Part shown: positions 52,567 through 60,351 of the stretch, in pieces
Layout of the letters: the number at the start of each line of letters is the position of its first letter
Position numbering within the stretch: position 1 is the first letter of the stretch
Source of the DNA: Lysinibacillus sp. BPa_S21
GTDB taxonomy: Bacteria; Bacillota; Bacilli; Bacillales_A; Planococcaceae
DNA: 64,000 nucleotides
Direction of reading: 5' to 3'
Assembly: GCF_023337795.1 (NCBI RefSeq)
Contig: NZ_JALIRS010000005.1
Location: 248,001 to 312,000 of the forward strand
The notes under the pieces: model-generated
What the model was told of the DNA's origin: nothing
Database searches by the model: none
The model's input: only the letters and a program-made list of their open reading frames with translations
Translations under genes and position numbers: made by a program

Positions 52567-52648
52567 TTACTCTACAAGATAAGCCACACGCACGATGATC
52601 AGCAATAAATGAGCTGATTAACCATTTCTTTTAGTTTACCATCCATTA
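52567..52648 (-). pseudogene. Truncated duplicate of the YgiC-like gene 3' end
   Basis: About 80 bases match 50591-50675 closely (shared CTCTACAAGATAAGCCACA, CGATGATCAGC and GATTAACCATTTCTT). The minus strand reads KKWLISSFIADHRACGLSCR, VSNC against KKWLIGSFIADHRACGLSCR, VGNQ. It lacks a start and the rest of the gene. It implies that a second copy of this locus once existed here or that the segment was duplicated. Confidence 0.8.
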
Positions 52649-52701
52649 TCTTCAGTCTTAAAAAATATTTTGAAGCTTTGGAATATTAGTAAGCATAGTC
52701 T

Positions 52702-52748
52702 TTGACTTTGAAAATTTATGTAATATAATTATCTTGAGTTCGAGATAT
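52702..52748 (+). promoter_or_regulatory. Promoter and MhqR-like operator of the nitroreductase gene
   Basis: TTGACT (52702-52707), a 16-bp spacer and TATAAT (52724-52729) are followed at once by TATCTTGAGTTCGAGATAT (52730-52748), a dyad with one mismatched pair. From memory it resembles the B. subtilis MhqR operator (ATCTcgAAtTCgAGAT), which controls quinone-stress genes including nitroreductases. Confidence 0.65.
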
Positions 52749-52887
52749 ATTGTATAGAGATATTTAATTGAACGTTCATTTGTACTGTGTACTATTTTAA
52801 CAGGAATGACTGAGTAAATTTAATAGCATCATACAAGATAGATTGAAATCACAACTTGAATAGGAATTACTAGGAGGAACAAAAGTT

Positions 52888-53487
52888 ATGGCAATTGAAT
52901 TTTACTCTGCTTTAAAAGAAAGACGCTCTTACTATGGCATTAATAAAGATGTACAAGTATCTGACGAGCGAATTAAAGAAATTGTTGAATTTGCTGTTCA
53001 ACATACACCTTCAGCTTTCAACTCTCAAACTGCTCGTTTAGTTGTATTAACAGGTGCAGCTCATGATAAATTATGGAATATTACAACTGACATTTTACGT
53101 AATGTCGTTGGAGAAGGAGATTTCACAGCAACTCAACAAAAAATGGATTCATTTAAATCAGGATACGGAACAGTATTATTCTTCGAAGACGAATCAATCG
53201 TTAAATCTCTTCAAGAGCAATTCCCTTCTTATGCTGAAAACTTCCCAATCTGGTCTAACCAAGCATCAGGAATGCATCAGTTAGTAGTATGGGCTGGTTT
53301 AGAGGCAGAAGGACTAGGAGCCTCTTTACAACACTATAATCCGTTAATTGATGACGAAGTGAAAAAAGAATGGAATATCTCCAAAGACTGGAAATTGATT
53401 GCACAAATGCCGTTTGGTAATCCAATCGCACAACCAGGTGAAAAAGAGTTCCAACCACTTGAAGGCCGTGTAAAGTTTTATAAATAA
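52888..53487 (+). CDS. Nitroreductase-family FMN protein
   Basis: A 199-residue nitroreductase-like flavoprotein. The FMN phosphate residues are in KERRSYYG (11-18), the HTPSAFNSQTARLVVL segment (39-54) is typical, and GLGASLQHYNP binds the isoalloxazine region. It should reduce nitro compounds or quinones with NAD(P)H. AGGAGG precedes the ATG. The promoter carries an MhqR-like operator, which suggests electrophile or quinone induction. A close paralogue lies at 55606-56205 and a butanediol dehydrogenase follows 108 bases downstream. Confidence 0.92.
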   Translation: MAIEFYSALKERRSYYGINKDVQVSDERIKEIVEFAVQHTPSAFNSQTARLVVLTGAAHDKLWNITTDILRNVVGEGDFTATQQKMDSFKSGYGTVLFFEDESIVKSLQEQFPSYAENFPIWSNQASGMHQLVVWAGLEAEGLGASLQHYNPLIDDEVKKEWNISKDWKLIAQMPFGNPIAQPGEKEFQPLEGRVKFYK

Positions 53488-53595
53488 TAATTTCAGTAGT
53501 AGAAAGAAACCCTTATTCAGTATGATTAAGAAGTTTAAAAGTTTCGTAATACAACAGACTCGTAGAAGATTTTTTCATTAGGAGATGCAATATAA

Positions 53596-54645
53596 ATGAA
53601 AGCATTAAGATGGCATAACACTAAAGATTTACGATTAGAAAATATTGAAGAGCCTACAGCAAATAAAGGCGAAGTAAAACTTAAAATTGAATGGTGCGGT
53701 ATTTGTGGTAGTGATTTACACGAATATACAGCAGGTCCTATTTTTATACCTGCTGATCAACCACATCCTTTAACTGGCGATAAAGCACCGATTATTATGG
53801 GACATGAATTCTCAGGACAAGTTGTGGAAATTGGCGAAGGTGTAACGAAAGTACAAGTTGGCGATCGTGTTACAGTAGAGCCAATCTATAATTGCGGTGA
53901 ATGTGAACCTTGTAAACAAGGGTTATACAATCTTTGCGAAAAAATGGGCTTCTATGGTCTTGCCGGAGGCGGCGGTGGTTTCTCTGAATTCACTTCTGTT
54001 CCAGAGCACATGCTACACAAATTACCAGAAGGTGTTTCATATGAACAAGGAGCACTTGTTGAACCATCTGCTGTAGCACTTCACGCAGTAAAACAAAGTA
54101 AATTAAAAGTAGGCGATAAAGCGGCTGTATTTGGTACAGGTCCAATCGGTCTACTAGTAATTGAAGCATTAAAAGCCGCTGGTGCATCAGAAATCTATGC
54201 TGTAGAATTATCTGAACAACGTAGAGAAAAAGCGTCAGAATTTGGTGCAATTGCAATCGATCCCGCTACTAGTGATGCGGTAGAACAAATCCAAAAACTT
54301 ACAAATGGTGGCGTAGATGTTGCATTTGAAGTTACTGGTGTTCCGCCAGTATTAAAACAAGCAATCCATTCTACAAAATTCAACGGAGAAACTATGGTTG
54401 TTAGTATCTTCGAAAAAGAAGCACCCATTCACCCACAAGATCTTGTGTTAAGAGAGCGTAATCTTACTGGTATTATTGGATACCGTGATGTTTTCCCAGC
54501 TGTTATTAATTTAATGGCTCAAGGATACTTCGCTGCTGATAAATTAGTAACGAAACGTATTAAACTTGATGAAGTAATAGAAGAAGGTTTCGAAGGACTA
54601 TTAAAAGAAAGAAATCATATTAAAATTTTGGTAAAAGCTGAATAG
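53596..54645 (+). CDS. bdhA: 2,3-Butanediol dehydrogenase (medium-chain, zinc)
   Basis: A 349-residue zinc-dependent alcohol dehydrogenase. Catalytic zinc ligands are Cys37, His70 and Glu156 (with Glu71), structural zinc ligands are Cys100, Cys103, Cys106 and Cys114, and the NAD fold is GTGPIG at 180-185. The sequence pattern (GICGSDLHEYTAGPIFIP) is that of B. subtilis BdhA/YdjL, which interconverts acetoin and 2,3-butanediol in overflow metabolism. AGGAGATG lies 10 nt before the ATG. A terminator follows at 54675-54715. It may be partly read through from the nitroreductase gene. Confidence 0.93.
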   Translation: MKALRWHNTKDLRLENIEEPTANKGEVKLKIEWCGICGSDLHEYTAGPIFIPADQPHPLTGDKAPIIMGHEFSGQVVEIGEGVTKVQVGDRVTVEPIYNCGECEPCKQGLYNLCEKMGFYGLAGGGGGFSEFTSVPEHMLHKLPEGVSYEQGALVEPSAVALHAVKQSKLKVGDKAAVFGTGPIGLLVIEALKAAGASEIYAVELSEQRREKASEFGAIAIDPATSDAVEQIQKLTNGGVDVAFEVTGVPPVLKQAIHSTKFNGETMVVSIFEKEAPIHPQDLVLRERNLTGIIGYRDVFPAVINLMAQGYFAADKLVTKRIKLDEVIEEGFEGLLKERNHIKILVKAE

Positions 54646-54674
54646 TTAATTGCCATTTAAAGATTTTCTACTAT

Positions 54675-54715
54675 AAGGGCATGTTTTGATTTTTTCAAAA
54701 CACGCCCTTTTTATT
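54675..54715 (+). terminator. Rho-independent terminator of bdhA
   Basis: AAGGGCATGTTTTGA pairs with TCAAAACACGCCCTT, followed by TTTATTT. Confidence 0.87.
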
Positions 54716-54917
54716 TGTGCTAGGTATGCGCAGTTATCTGCCATATGTAAAGCCTTCTTTGGCTATCCACCATTCAAAAACCTGCTAAACAGATATTTAT
54801 CGCTAAGATTTTAAGCTCTCAGTCAATGAATGATTTTTTGTATGAAAATAGCCTGAACAATACAAACTGATAATACTAAACCCATCAATTAGGAAAAAAT
54901 GAAGGGAGTATTCATAA

Positions 54918-55253
54918 ATGCCATTTGTCACCGTATTTGGAGGAAAAACATTTGAAGTAGAAGAAGGAAAAAAATTAGTGTTAGCACTTGAAGATAATGG
55001 AATAGAAATATTTCATCAATGTGGCGGAAAAGCAAAATGTACTACTTGTAGAGTGGAAGTCTTAGCTGGCGAATACAAAGATATTTCGAAAATAGAACAA
55101 AACGCCTTCGCTATTAAAAATCTTGATGAGAATTTATACGAAGACTGCTTGCGCTTATCTTGTCAAATTCGTGTCAATGGGGATATTACCGTCAAGCCAA
55201 TTTTAACTTCTGAAAATACACAGGGTGATAGAGGCCCAAGACCTGCAGATTAA
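54918..55253 (+). CDS. [2Fe-2S] ferredoxin
   Basis: A 111-residue ferredoxin with Cys35-x5-Cys41-x2-Cys44 and Cys82, the ligand set of plant/vertebrate-type [2Fe-2S] domains. The C-terminal tail is short and charged. It is an electron carrier for an unknown partner; no oxygenase is adjacent. GAAGGGAG precedes the ATG. It has its own terminator at 55318-55361. Confidence 0.9.
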   Translation: MPFVTVFGGKTFEVEEGKKLVLALEDNGIEIFHQCGGKAKCTTCRVEVLAGEYKDISKIEQNAFAIKNLDENLYEDCLRLSCQIRVNGDITVKPILTSENTQGDRGPRPAD

Positions 55254-55317
55254 CCATATTTAGATAAAAAAAGCGGTGTTATCTGGTTATTGCAATCTTT
55301 CCTCTTGAATAAATAAA

Positions 55318-55361
55318 GGCATTGGAAAGGGTTTAAATGCCCATTTTCCAATGCCAGTTTT
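55318..55361 (+). terminator. Terminator of the [2Fe-2S] ferredoxin gene
   Basis: GGCATTGGAAA pairs with TTTTCCAATGCC across a 14-nt loop, followed by AGTTTTATTT. Confidence 0.78.
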
Positions 55362-55382
55362 ATTTATGCTATTTTTTGCATC

Positions 55383-55452
55383 TTACCCACGGCCAGCTTG
55401 GAAAGATGGATATAAAATCATTCCACCATCAGCAAATAGCGTGATCCCTGAC
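55383..55452 (-). pseudogene. C-terminal scrap of a glucose-1-dehydrogenase-like SDR
   Basis: The minus strand reads SGITLFADGGMILYPSFQAG, RG and a stop at 55383-55385. This is almost exactly the C-terminus of Bacillus glucose 1-dehydrogenases. A stop lies one codon upstream of the shown stretch, and nothing else of the gene is left. Confidence 0.7.
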
Positions 55453-55605
55453 TAGCTTGGGATATAAAATAATTTTGTACTTCTGATTCTTGAAATCGAA
55501 AGAAAATTAAATTGAATGCCAAAGATACTACTTTATCTACAGTTTTTTATGCATGAAAAAACCAGTTCCACTTGGTACTGGCTTAGAAGATATCGTATAT
55601 ATACA

Positions 55606-56205
55606 TTACTTAAAAAATTTCATTCGCTCTTCAAGTGGTTGGAATTCTTTTTCACCTGGTGATGCCGTCGGATTGCCAAAGGGCATTTGCGCAATAAGTT
55701 TCCAATTACTAGGAATATTCCATTCTTTTTTCACTTCATCATCAATTAGTGGATTATAATGCTGTAAAGAAGCTCCTAATCCCTCTGCTTCCAATCCTGC
55801 CCACACAACTAATTGGTGCATACCTGATGCTTGATTTGACCAAATTGGAAAGTTCTCAGCATATGCAGCAAATTGCTCTTGAAGCGATTTAACTACAGCT
55901 TCATCTTCTAAAAATAATACTGTGCCATAGCCTGCCTTAAAGGAATCCATTTTTTGTTGAGTTCCAGAAAAATCACTATCTCCAACTACTTTTCTTAATG
56001 TTTCAGTTGTGATGTCCCATAATTTATTATGTGCCTCACCTAATAATACAACAATACGTGCAGTTTGAGAGTTGAATGCTGACGGAGTATATTTCACAGC
56101 AAATTCTACAATTTCTTTAATTTTTTCATCTGATATTTTAACCTCTTTATTAATTCCGTAGTAAGTACGTCTTTCTTTAAGTGTAGTGTAGAAATCTTTA
56201 GTCAT
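55606..56205 (-). CDS. Nitroreductase-family FMN protein, paralogue
   Basis: A 199-residue nitroreductase of the same length as, and highly similar along its whole length to, the protein at 52888 (for example identical stretches FPIWSNQASGMHQLVVWAGL and EGLGASLQHYNPLIDDEVKK). FMN-contact segments are intact. TTGGGAGG precedes the ATG. The 5' region contains CACTATTTGTATACT, which resembles the YodB/CatR-type box (TACT-N6-AGTA), a tentative sign of a different thiol-stress regulator. Substrate unknown. Confidence 0.9.
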   Translation of the reverse strand: MTKDFYTTLKERRTYYGINKEVKISDEKIKEIVEFAVKYTPSAFNSQTARIVVLLGEAHNKLWDITTETLRKVVGDSDFSGTQQKMDSFKAGYGTVLFLEDEAVVKSLQEQFAAYAENFPIWSNQASGMHQLVVWAGLEAEGLGASLQHYNPLIDDEVKKEWNIPSNWKLIAQMPFGNPTASPGEKEFQPLEERMKFFK

Positions 56206-56359
56206 AATTTTTTCCTCCCAATTTACTGGATTGTTTTACTCACATTGCATCTTTGCTCTGTTTAGTGTTCAAAAAATATGATATCCAAAAAAATCTTAGA
56301 GTATACAAATAGTGAATTGAAAATAAAATTCAATAATTTTTACATATGATCCTAGCACA

Positions 56360-56398
56360 AAAAACTCCCTGGTAGATTGACATCAATCACCAGGGAGT
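56360..56398 (-). terminator. Terminator of the DUF418 gene
   Basis: ACTCCCTGGT pairs perfectly with ACCAGGGAGT; on the minus strand TTTTTTG follows. It lies 6 bases after the stop at 56404. Confidence 0.8.
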
Positions 56399-56403
56399 CT
56401 CTA

Positions 56404-57450
56404 TTATTTATTCGGCACTGCTTTTCTTCCATAAGTCATAAAGCGCCATACCTTTTCAAATGGCCCCATTTGAAAGAATCGGAACCAGATGACACTAAAG
56501 ATAATTTGAATGGTAAAAGTTAAGCTAGCAATGATCACTACATGAGAAGGTGAAACAACTTCAAGCCCCATGAACGACATAAGAGCTAGACCAATAAAGC
56601 TTTGTGCTAAATAGTTTGTAAAGGCCATCTGACCCACTCGCCCAATTGGTTGAAGAAGCTTCGCAATTTTCTTATTCTCTAACATCACAAATAGACAAGC
56701 TAGATATAAATAAGTTGTCGGAATGACCCCTAAACTAATAACGGAATTTAGATTTTGATATTCACCTTGAGATGCAAACCAAATCCAAATTGAAATACCA
56801 ACAAAAAGTGGAAACGTCACAAATTGTAGCCACTTTATTTGTTTTGAATAGTTACTTACATGACTAATCCAATCAGCTTTTGCTGCTAAAAAACCAGATA
56901 AAAACATGATAAAAATAGTCACTGCATCATTTCCTAATAGACCAAAAACCGTTGAAAAGGCTCCTTGATTTGGCATAAATAGTTGTCCAAGAATAGCAAG
57001 GACATGAACGGTAATGATACCAACTAGCCATTTACTAATTGTTGAAATCTTTGCATGATAAAAAGGTATCAGTAAAAAACCGATTACTGCATAAATAGCA
57101 AGGATGGATCCCCAGAAAATAAAAATATGAACAATGCCAATGAGCAATAAAGCTAGTAAACGTCTTGCAAATCGCCATCTTGGCTTATCACCACGCGCTT
57201 CTGCACGTGAAGCAAAAATATAAAAACCTACCCCAAAGAGGAATGAAAAAATTGAAAAGAATTTCTTCTCGATAAAAATATCAATAAGCGTATCAATAAT
57301 ACCATTAATTCCACTATAGTCAGGCATCGGTCCGCCTTCTACTATTACCTGGTAGGCCGCTACATTTATAAACAAAATGCCAAATAACGCTAGCCCTCGA
57401 ATAATATCTAAGGAAACAATTCTTTCTTTTTGAGTAACAGATGGATTCAT
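56404..57450 (-). CDS. DUF418-family membrane protein
   Basis: A 348-residue polytopic membrane protein with about eight to ten helices and the DUF418 hallmarks: an N-terminal SLDIIRGLALFGILFIN, the KKFFSIFSFLFGVGF stretch and the C-terminal GRMAFTNYLAQS-like motif (here GQMAFTNYLAQSFIG) before WFRFFQMGPFEKVWR. The family (YeiB in E. coli, several Bacillus paralogues) belongs to the acyltransferase-3-like membrane superfamily; its role is unknown. Monocistronic with own terminator. Confidence 0.93.
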   Translation of the reverse strand: MNPSVTQKERIVSLDIIRGLALFGILFINVAAYQVIVEGGPMPDYSGINGIIDTLIDIFIEKKFFSIFSFLFGVGFYIFASRAEARGDKPRWRFARRLLALLLIGIVHIFIFWGSILAIYAVIGFLLIPFYHAKISTISKWLVGIITVHVLAILGQLFMPNQGAFSTVFGLLGNDAVTIFIMFLSGFLAAKADWISHVSNYSKQIKWLQFVTFPLFVGISIWIWFASQGEYQNLNSVISLGVIPTTYLYLACLFVMLENKKIAKLLQPIGRVGQMAFTNYLAQSFIGLALMSFMGLEVVSPSHVVIIASLTFTIQIIFSVIWFRFFQMGPFEKVWRFMTYGRKAVPNK

Positions 57451-57654
57451 TCTTAAAACTCCTTATCTTTCATACTTTACTATGGCTATCATAGCTTCCC
57501 ATCCTTACAGAAATTTTTTTAAAAGCTTACAGTAACCTTACATTTATAGATTTCATCATCTTTTTTCACTTCATTAGTTTTTAATCCCCTTCTGCATGCA
57601 AAAATTTCATATTTTATAGTAACCATTATTTCTTATAAAAAAGGAGAATAGACA

Positions 57655-57918
57655 ATGTACAGACACCGCAAATTTGGTTTTTGCTACCCTGGTTATAAAT
57701 ACTGTGGACCAGGATGTTCAGGACCAGGTAGACCCATTAATGCTGTAGACTCATGCTGCAAATTACACGACGAATGTTATGCTCGATATGGTAGATCGAG
57801 ATATTGTGATGAAATGTTCCAAAATTGCTTACGGCCCCAAATGAATGCAAATCATAAAATGGCTAGAGATGCCCGATTATTTTACAATATCTTCGAAATG
57901 CGCAATGGGTTCTTTTAA
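57655..57918 (+). CDS. Small phospholipase A2 / VP1-like domain protein
   Basis: An 87-residue protein that is essentially one PLA2 domain of the parvovirus VP1 type: the Ca2+-binding loop YKYCGPGCSGPG (15-26), the active-site helix DSCCKLHDECY (32-42) with the His38-Asp39 dyad, and a second helix with CDEMFQNCL. It has no signal peptide. If active it would hydrolyse the sn-2 ester of phospholipids. AAAAAAGGAG precedes the ATG. Similar short proteins occur in spore-forming Bacilli, possibly in spores or phage particles (inference). Confidence 0.88.
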   Translation: MYRHRKFGFCYPGYKYCGPGCSGPGRPINAVDSCCKLHDECYARYGRSRYCDEMFQNCLRPQMNANHKMARDARLFYNIFEMRNGFF

Positions 57919-57949
57919 GCCGTAAAAATAGCTCACAATATTCTTTTTT

Positions 57950-57977
57950 GACTGTTTTCGTATAGATTGTTGCTCTT
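57950..57977 (+). repeat. Dispersed repeat B fragment
   Basis: GACTGTTTTCGTATAGATTG and TTGCTCTT match repeat B, just before the terminator at 57981-58028. Confidence 0.5.
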
Positions 57978-57980
57978 AAC

Positions 57981-58028
57981 AAAAGGCAGATTTATTCTAC
58001 ACGTTTTGTAGAATAAATCTGCCTTTTG
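57981..58028. terminator. Strong hairpin terminator after the PLA2 gene
   Basis: AAAAGGCAGATTTATTCTAC pairs perfectly over 20 bp with its complement at 58008-58027 around the loop ACGTTTT; T-rich on both sides. Confidence 0.88.
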
Positions 58029-58088
58029 TTTGGATTTTAGTGAAATAGAAAATTTAAAACTAAAGCACCCCGTTATTAAAGTATCTAA

Positions 58089-58736
58089 TTAAAAATCTTT
58101 ATTCCATTCATCATCTAAAATGACACCTTTTTCATCGATATAATTCATAGCAATTGAACCGTGTTGTAATTTATCTTCGCTGTTTAGAAATGCTATGAAT
58201 TCATTTAGGATTTTTTCGTCATCTTCACTCTTTTTACGGGTTACAGTAATACGAATAATCGGTGCAACATCAAACTCTTTATAACTTTTAGGATTAAGAG
58301 GGTCGATACTTAATTCTTGCCCGATAGTATCATTGGTAAAGAAAACGAAGAAATCAGATGTTTCTCCAAAATTCTCTTTTATAAAAGGACGGATTTCACT
58401 TTTTAAGTCATTTGCCCATTTATCCGCAATGTAAGTGTCCACCATTTGTTTTGTTTCATCATCATCATAATAAACTAAAAACTCAGTATTCGTTTTCTTA
58501 TCTCTGACCTTAGCAGCATATTCAAATTCAAAGTTCCCCATATTATCATACAGAGTGTCATATATCTCGAAGTTATCATTAAAATTTTCTTCTAAATATT
58601 GTTCAGCTTGATTTCTTATTTCTTCTTCTTTATCTTTATCAGGTTTCATTTCTAATATAAAGGCCACTACAAGTATTCCAATTCCTACTAATACGACACC
58701 TAAAATGCCAAGTGAGATTTTAAGATATTTATTCAA
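58089..58736 (-). CDS. Membrane-anchored hypothetical protein
   Basis: A 215-residue protein with an N-terminal membrane anchor (about 5-29) and an acidic extracellular domain rich in Asp, Glu and aromatic residues (EEIRNQAEQYLEENFNDNFE, later RKKSEDDEKILNEFIAFLN). No family is recognised, though similar anchored proteins are common in Bacillus. The start is TTG at 58736, 7 nt after GGGAGG. A repeat A half copy (58786-58825) lies upstream. Confidence 0.78.
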   Translation of the reverse strand: MNKYLKISLGILGVVLVGIGILVVAFILEMKPDKDKEEEIRNQAEQYLEENFNDNFEIYDTLYDNMGNFEFEYAAKVRDKKTNTEFLVYYDDDETKQMVDTYIADKWANDLKSEIRPFIKENFGETSDFFVFFTNDTIGQELSIDPLNPKSYKEFDVAPIIRITVTRKKSEDDEKILNEFIAFLNSEDKLQHGSIAMNYIDEKGVILDDEWNKDF

Positions 58737-58891
58737 AACAGCTCCTCCCTCATTTAATAATTTTCCACAAAAACCTCGAACACCTATTAAAGTATCCTGC
58801 CATGTTAGTTGAATAAGAAAAAGGTGGGATCTCAGTGAAATTCCATCTTGAAGTTAAACCCCTGTTAGTTTAGTAACTCGCTAAACGTATC

Positions 58892-59062
58892 CTATTTTTT
58901 TAATTGTTTGGCATTTATAAAAAATGCTGTTCCCAATATAAATATGCCTAAACAAACGAACATAGCAATCCCTGAGTATTCATCATCAAATACTGTTGTA
59001 TTAACCAAAACAACAAACATCATTAGTACAAGTGATACATATAAGCCTTTAATGTATTTCAT
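58892..59062 (-). CDS. Small two-helix membrane protein
   Basis: A 56-residue protein preceded by GAGGGGGCATCACAT and ATG at 59062. Two hydrophobic helices (about 5-22 and 30-49: GIAMFVCLGIFILGTAFF) end in a basic tail (NAKQLKK). Layout and ribosome binding site make it a real small gene. Family unknown. Confidence 0.68.
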   Translation of the reverse strand: MKYIKGLYVSLVLMMFVVLVNTTVFDDEYSGIAMFVCLGIFILGTAFFINAKQLKK

Positions 59063-59324
59063 ATGTGATGCCCCCTCTTAAAAGCCAACATAACAGTCCT
59101 GTTCTTTCGCTATTCAATTGTTGGCGATATTCCATTTCAATAGTACCATAAATTTCCTTACGTAGAAATTAAAGCGCGAAAGTACCCATTGGATTATGCC
59201 TTTTAGTTTTACCAGCAACAATTTTCGGGAAAACAACCCATTATTTTTCTTAAAGGAAAAATATGGTTTTCATCAGAATTTATGCAATAATAAAAATATT
59301 AAAACATAATTCAGGGAGGTTTTT

Positions 59325-59807
59325 ATGCAAACTGACATACCAGCTACTTCTATGTTTCTCATTATTGGATTGATCATTTTAGTTCGTAGAATCCGTTCTA
59401 TGTACAAACCAACCAAAGGAAGAGGCGTGCGAATAATTCTTCCGCTTCTATTTTTAACACCAGGATTTTCATTTTTTCTAAACGCTTCTGGGCACGTCAC
59501 ATACCTCCAATTATCTATAGCCATTCTTTTAGGAATAGGTTTTTCCATTCCTCTTATTTTATGGTCAGATTATGAAATACGAAATGATGGTTTAATTTAT
59601 GCTAAGAAAAGTCCTGCTTTTATCATTACTTTCGCCATTATGATTGCTTTACGTTATTATTTTCGACAACATATTTCTACTATCGAACCAGCTACACTCA
59701 GTATGCTAATTTTCTTACTTGTTATTTGTTATTTAATTCCTTGGAGAATTGCTTGCTATATAAAGTATCAAAAGGTTCTTAAACTAAAAAATACAGTCAG
59801 CCTCTAA
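59325..59807 (+). CDS. CcdC family protein (DUF1453)
   Basis: A 160-residue membrane protein with four to five hydrophobic segments and the CcdC/DUF1453 pattern (FLIIGLIILVRRIRSMYKPT at the N-terminus, RNDGLIYAKKSPAFIITF in the middle). The length equals B. subtilis CcdC, encoded near the cytochrome c biogenesis gene ccdA, although CcdC itself is dispensable. AGGGAGG precedes the ATG. No other cytochrome biogenesis gene is nearby. Confidence 0.85.
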   Translation: MQTDIPATSMFLIIGLIILVRRIRSMYKPTKGRGVRIILPLLFLTPGFSFFLNASGHVTYLQLSIAILLGIGFSIPLILWSDYEIRNDGLIYAKKSPAFIITFAIMIALRYYFRQHISTIEPATLSMLIFLLVICYLIPWRIACYIKYQKVLKLKNTVSL

Positions 59808-59854
59808 CACCTTCCAAAATATCAGATGTATAAGTTTGTGAATAAAGCATTTAT

Positions 59855-59965
59855 TGAACAGAGAAACATTTATTTTTATCTCCTTTACCTTTAACGATTG
59901 CAGAGTGTTCTGATCAAGTGAAACAATTTCTCCAATTCTACATCCTGTTGAATTGAAAAACACAT
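59855..59965 (-). pseudogene. Tyrosine recombinase (integrase) remnant
   Basis: The minus strand reads VFFNSTGCRIGEIVSLDQN, then in a shifted frame VKGKGDKNKCFSVQ and a stop. STGCRIGEIVSL is the region around the first catalytic Arg of tyrosine recombinases, and VKGKGDK-like sequence follows it in intact members (the beta-turn lysine region). Frameshifted and truncated at both ends. The rest of the gap 59808-60138 holds the operators of the next locus. Confidence 0.62.
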
Positions 59966-60058
59966 AAACTCAAATATCGCTTTTTCCAAGGGAGTATGGC
60001 ATGCCCCCCTTAATTTAACATTTTGTTAAAGCGTCATATGAGAATTATTTCAAATCCC

Positions 60059-60121
60059 ATGTAAAGATTTCTTTACATATCACCAATTTATGGTATATTA
60101 AATGTAAAATCATCTTTACAT
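60059..60121 (+). promoter_or_regulatory. Promoter with two palindromic operators, HTH locus 2
   Basis: ATGTAAAGATTTCTTTACAT (60059-60078) and ATGTAAAATCATCTTTACAT (60102-60121) have centres exactly 43 bp apart. The first overlaps a TTTACA -35 box (60072-60077); TATATT (60094-60099) is the -10 box, and the second palindrome covers the expected start site. Confidence 0.78.
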
Positions 60122-60138
60122 ATTGCGGGTGAATACTA

Positions 60139-60351
60139 TTGAAAAATAAAATTCAAGCTTATCGGAAAACGAAGGGATTATCACAAGAAGAACTTGCACA
60201 AACATGTAAAGTGTCCAGACAAACAATTAATGCTATTGAAAATGATAAGTATGACCCAAGTTTACAATTGGCATTTACTTTGTCTCATGTTTTTGGTCTA
60301 TCTATTGAAGAATTATTTATTTTTAAATATGAAGGGGATGGGCGTCAATGA
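60139..60351 (+). CDS. XRE-family transcriptional regulator (YgzD/YozG type)
   Basis: A 70-residue helix-turn-helix regulator of the same length and type as the one at 29341 (LSQEELAQTCKVSRQTINAI, then YDPSLQLAFTLSHVFGLSIE). The start is TTG, with GGGTG 7 nt upstream. It overlaps the following membrane protein gene by four bases (ATGA), so the two are coupled. Two operator palindromes upstream fit autorepression. Confidence 0.9.
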   Translation: MKNKIQAYRKTKGLSQEELAQTCKVSRQTINAIENDKYDPSLQLAFTLSHVFGLSIEELFIFKYEGDGRQ

